Under the pieces are notes generated by a model. It saw only the letters and a list, made by a program, of their open reading frames with translations. It was not told the DNA's origin and did no database searches. A DNA stretch of 16,704 bases. It comes from DATJYV01 sp035499415 (GTDB taxonomy: Bacteria > Bacteroidota > Ignavibacteria > UBA10030). The stretch lies in the NCBI GenBank assembly GCA_035499415.1, contig DATJYV010000155.1:1-16704 (forward strand). Reading direction: 5' to 3'. Shown piece by piece: positions 14,400 to 16,704 of this stretch (the first letter of the stretch is position 1; the number at the start of each line of letters is the position of its first letter). The position numbers and the translations under genes are program-made.

Positions 14400-16559
14400 C
14401 TAGTACAGCGTCGTCTGATCCAGGCCGCGTATGCCGCATGAGAGTATAACCCCGGAGCCCGGCTGCACTCGCAGGCCCGGAGCCGGGTTCTGTCCCGTGA
14501 CGACACCCGAACCGCGGATGCTGACGCTGAAATCATCGACGCACAGGCGGTTGAGGGCCCTGCGTAAGCTCATGCCGCGCACATCGGGCACGACCGCGAG
14601 TCCGTCGCGCGTGGCGTTCGACTCGCTGAGAATCAGGGAGACCGTCTCACCGTGGTCGACTTTCTTTCCCGGCTCGGGCGATTGTCGAAGGACGAGCTCA
14701 CCCCTGCCGAAGAACTGAACGGTCAATCCCTCTCCCGTGAGAATTTCTTCCGCAAGAGTCGGGCGGAGCGACCGGACATCGGGGACGACAAGCGGAGACG
14801 GGGTTGTTGTCGATTCCGCCTCCTTGGTGTCCGTTTCGAAACGCGAAGAGCTGTTGATGATCCGTTCAGCAATTGCCCGGAACACCGGGGCACTGGTTTC
14901 GCCGCCGTAGTATCCGCGGGCATGGGGATTGTCCATCATGACGAGACAGACGATCTGGGGATTCTCCGCCGGGAAATATCCGACGAACAGCGCCGTGTAA
15001 TTGCTCGTCGAGTACTGGCCGTTCATCAGCTTGCGGGATGTACCGGTTTTGCCCGCGATCCGGATGCCCCGGATCATCGCTTCTTTGGCGGTTCCCCGCT
15101 CAACCGTCCCTTCGAATGCCTCTGTCAAATGATTTGCGGTCTCAGCGGAGATCACCCGGCGGATCGGTTCCGCCCTTCCTTCAGTCAGAGTTCTGCCGTC
15201 CGGGTCGTGAACGGCGGCGACGATGTACGGTTTCATGAGAAACCCGCCATTTGCCGCGGCGGCGTAGGCGCAGGCGATTTGCAAAGGCGTCACTCCCACT
15301 TCGTATCCGTACGACATTGCCTGAAGAGTTGTCTTCGACCACTCAGCCGGCCGTTTGAGTTTTCCGCGTGCCTCACCGGGAATGTCGACGCCGGAAAAGA
15401 CGCCGAAGCCAAAGTCCCGCGCCTCCCGATAGAATCGCTCGGCGCCGATCTCCTTGCCGACCTTTGCCATGACGATGTTGCTGGAAAATTCCATCGCTTC
15501 TTCGAAGGAGATCCAATCCATGGGATGAGTATCCCGGATGACGCGCACGCGGCGTCCTCCGAGCGGCACTTTCATCACACCGTGCTCGGCATAGTAGCGC
15601 GTCGCCAGGGTCGAGAGATTGTTCTCAAGCGCGGCAGATGCCGTGACGATCTTAAAAACCGACCCTGGCTCAAACAGATCCCCGACGACACGGTTTCGCG
15701 CCGTTGGGTCGTTGGCTTGAACGGGCTTGCGGGGATTGAGTCCCGGGATGACCGAGAGAGCAAGAATTTCGCCCGACCGGGGGTTGACGACGACCGCGAG
15801 ACCCGATTCCGCCTTGTTTGCCGCGAGTCCTCTCCGGAGCTCCTCCTCGACGACCGCCTGAAGCGACACGTCGAGCGTGAGAACGACATCTTCCCCGTCC
15901 ACCGGCTCTACCCGGGGATAATCAACCGACGGTCGGACGCGACCAAGTCCGTCGCGCTGCATCACGACAGAACCGCTCCGGCCTCGCAGCGCATCATCCA
16001 TCGCGAATTCAAGACCGGAGATCCCCTTGTTGTCGACGTCCGTGAAACCGATGAGCGTTCCGGCGAGGTCGTCGTAATGGTAGAGTCGCTTCGGTTCGTT
16101 GAGGGTGACGATCCCATCCAGCTCGTTTGCTTCGAGGCGCTTGGCGAGACTGGGTGCAACGCCGCGCTCGAGCCAGACAAAGCGCTTCGACGTGTCACGG
16201 AGCCTGTCCAGGTAAAAGCTCTTCGGTTTTCCAAACGCTCTCGCAAAGGCCCCGGCGACGGCATCGGCATTATCCCCTACGATGGTCGGGTCAGCCGCAA
16301 AGGAAACGAACATCGTGTTCGAGACCAGGACATTTCCGTTCCTGTCCAGGATGTTTCCGCGGGTTGCCGGGAGTATGAATTTCTGCTCGTACTGCTTGCG
16401 GGCGAGGGCCTTATACTTCGGCGAATCGATGAGCTGAATCTGGACAAGCTTGAGACCGAGGGTCATAAAAAAGAGCGCGAACCCGAACTTGAGAAGCAGC
16501 GTACGGACGGGAGAATCGGCACGACCGGCAGGAGGCGAAATCGTATCGACCTGACCCAT
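14400..16559 (-). CDS. ftsI: Septal transpeptidase FtsI/PBP3-type with two PASTA domains
   Basis: This class B penicillin-binding protein cross-links septal peptidoglycan in the periplasm, partnered with FtsW. Positions here count from a TTG three bases upstream at 16562; subtract one for the ATG start. There is a single N-terminal membrane anchor (about 22-42), the PBP dimerisation domain with ATRGNILDRNG (66-76), and a transpeptidase domain with SxxK in EPGSVFK (S301, K304), SSN (360-362) and KTGT (505-508). Two C-terminal PASTA domains follow (about 591-649 and 656-711), each opening VVPDVR. The total of about 719 residues is longer than E. coli FtsI because of the PASTA tail. The ATG at 16559 is chosen because it overlaps the ftsL stop (TGATG) and has GGAAAGG 5 nt upstream. 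murE follows after 18 nt. Confidence 0.96.
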   Translation of the reverse strand: MGQVDTISPPAGRADSPVRTLLLKFGFALFFMTLGLKLVQIQLIDSPKYKALARKQYEQKFILPATRGNILDRNGNVLVSNTMFVSFAADPTIVGDNADAVAGAFARAFGKPKSFYLDRLRDTSKRFVWLERGVAPSLAKRLEANELDGIVTLNEPKRLYHYDDLAGTLIGFTDVDNKGISGLEFAMDDALRGRSGSVVMQRDGLGRVRPSVDYPRVEPVDGEDVVLTLDVSLQAVVEEELRRGLAANKAESGLAVVVNPRSGEILALSVIPGLNPRKPVQANDPTARNRVVGDLFEPGSVFKIVTASAALENNLSTLATRYYAEHGVMKVPLGGRRVRVIRDTHPMDWISFEEAMEFSSNIVMAKVGKEIGAERFYREARDFGFGVFSGVDIPGEARGKLKRPAEWSKTTLQAMSYGYEVGVTPLQIACAYAAAANGGFLMKPYIVAAVHDPDGRTLTEGRAEPIRRVISAETANHLTEAFEGTVERGTAKEAMIRGIRIAGKTGTSRKLMNGQYSTSNYTALFVGYFPAENPQIVCLVMMDNPHARGYYGGETSAPVFRAIAERIINSSSRFETDTKEAESTTTPSPLVVPDVRSLRPTLAEEILTGEGLTVQFFGRGELVLRQSPEPGKKVDHGETVSLILSESNATRDGLAVVPDVRGMSLRRALNRLCVDDFSVSIRGSGVVTGQNPAPGLRVQPGSGVILSCGIRGLDQTTLY

Positions 16560-16704
16560 CAAGGCCTTTCCGGAGGCAGGTGGCCGGCTTGTTCGGCCTG
16601 CTGAAGCCCGGCCGCCCGGTCCTGGTCGACCTTGATCCAGACCGGGATATCCGCCGGGTTTTGCAATCCCAGGTCATTCTCGGCGAGCCGCCGAATCCGT
16701 TCCA
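16559..16704 (-). CDS. ftsL: Cell division protein FtsL, C-terminal end (partial)
   Basis: Only the last 47 residues are in the window; the gene continues upstream past position 16704. I found them by translating the minus strand. They begin ERIRRLAENDLGLQNPAD and continue to PPERP, ending at a TGA that shares its A with the ftsI ATG (TGATG). The pattern IRRLAENDLGLQ-P matches the end of the periplasmic coiled coil of FtsL, where a leucine-zipper stretch runs into an I-x-x-x-A-x-x-x-LG-L motif. FtsL binds FtsB/DivIC and FtsQ and helps activate FtsW-FtsI. The tail after that motif (VWIKVDQDRAAGLQQAEQ...) is not distinctive. The call rests on the motif and the invariant position just before ftsI. 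The membrane segment is out of view. Confidence 0.8.
   Translation of the reverse strand, partial: ERIRRLAENDLGLQNPADIPVWIKVDQDRAAGLQQAEQAGHLPPERP
16565..16571 (-). promoter_or_regulatory. ftsI ribosome binding site
   Basis: The minus strand reads GGAAAGG, 5 nt before the ATG at 16559. It supports that ATG over the adjacent in-frame TTG at 16562. It lies inside the last codons of ftsL, consistent with coupled translation. Confidence 0.7.

Noticed and set aside
14652..16604. A roughly 650-codon plus-strand frame antisense to ftsI, and similar long plus-strand frames opposite murE, ftsW, ftsA and ftsZ.
   Set aside because: These frames reflect codon bias of the minus-strand genes. They are rich in Arg, His, Asp and Glu, lack domain motifs, and each lies opposite a certain gene.

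Overview
The window is one minus-strand division and cell wall (dcw) cluster, transcribed from high to low coordinates: ftsL (C-terminal end only), ftsI, murE, murF, mraY, murD, ftsW, murG, a small two-helix membrane protein of unknown function, a half-size TauE/SafE (TSUP) membrane protein, murC, murB, ftsQ, ftsA and ftsZ (3' end missing). Every gene points the same way. Most junctions are start/stop overlaps or gaps under 40 nt, as expected of one translationally coupled operon. I found no tRNA, rRNA, CRISPR array, insertion sequence or phage gene.

Organism: a bacterium with a murein sacculus and FtsZ-based division. Base composition looks moderately GC-rich, judged by eye. MurE carries the DNPR motif typical of meso-diaminopimelate-adding enzymes, so the wall is probably DAP-type. 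FtsI ends in two PASTA domains, FtsW reads QPNFSTG where many FtsW proteins read QPDxGT, and the gaps hold 7-nt-periodic degenerate repeats. Together these lean towards the FCB group (Bacteroidota/Chlorobiota/Ignavibacteriota-like lineages). This is an inference from motifs and memory, not a placement.

Layout: 16704-12885 holds the divisome transpeptidase module (ftsL-ftsI) and murE. 12876-8979 holds murF, mraY and murD, the cytoplasmic precursor steps and the first lipid step. 8982-6660 holds ftsW and murG, the SEDS glycosyltransferase and lipid II synthesis. 6663-5782 holds two small membrane-protein genes not normally part of dcw. 5776-3350 holds murC and murB, early precursor steps. 3353-1 holds ftsQ, ftsA and ftsZ, the divisome scaffold and Z-ring. 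The products act together: MurB/C/D/E/F build UDP-MurNAc-pentapeptide, MraY and MurG convert it to lipid II, FtsW and FtsI polymerise and cross-link it at the septum, and FtsQ/FtsL and FtsA/FtsZ organise that machinery. No ddl gene is present, although some dcw clusters carry one near murC/murB.

Most of the window is ordinary and conserved. The parts worth a second look are the two inserted membrane genes between murG and murC, and the two heptamer-periodic repeat tracts that fill the only gaps over 100 nt (murC-murB and ftsA-ftsZ). One of these tracts runs almost to the murB start codon. I do not see a new multi-gene system here.
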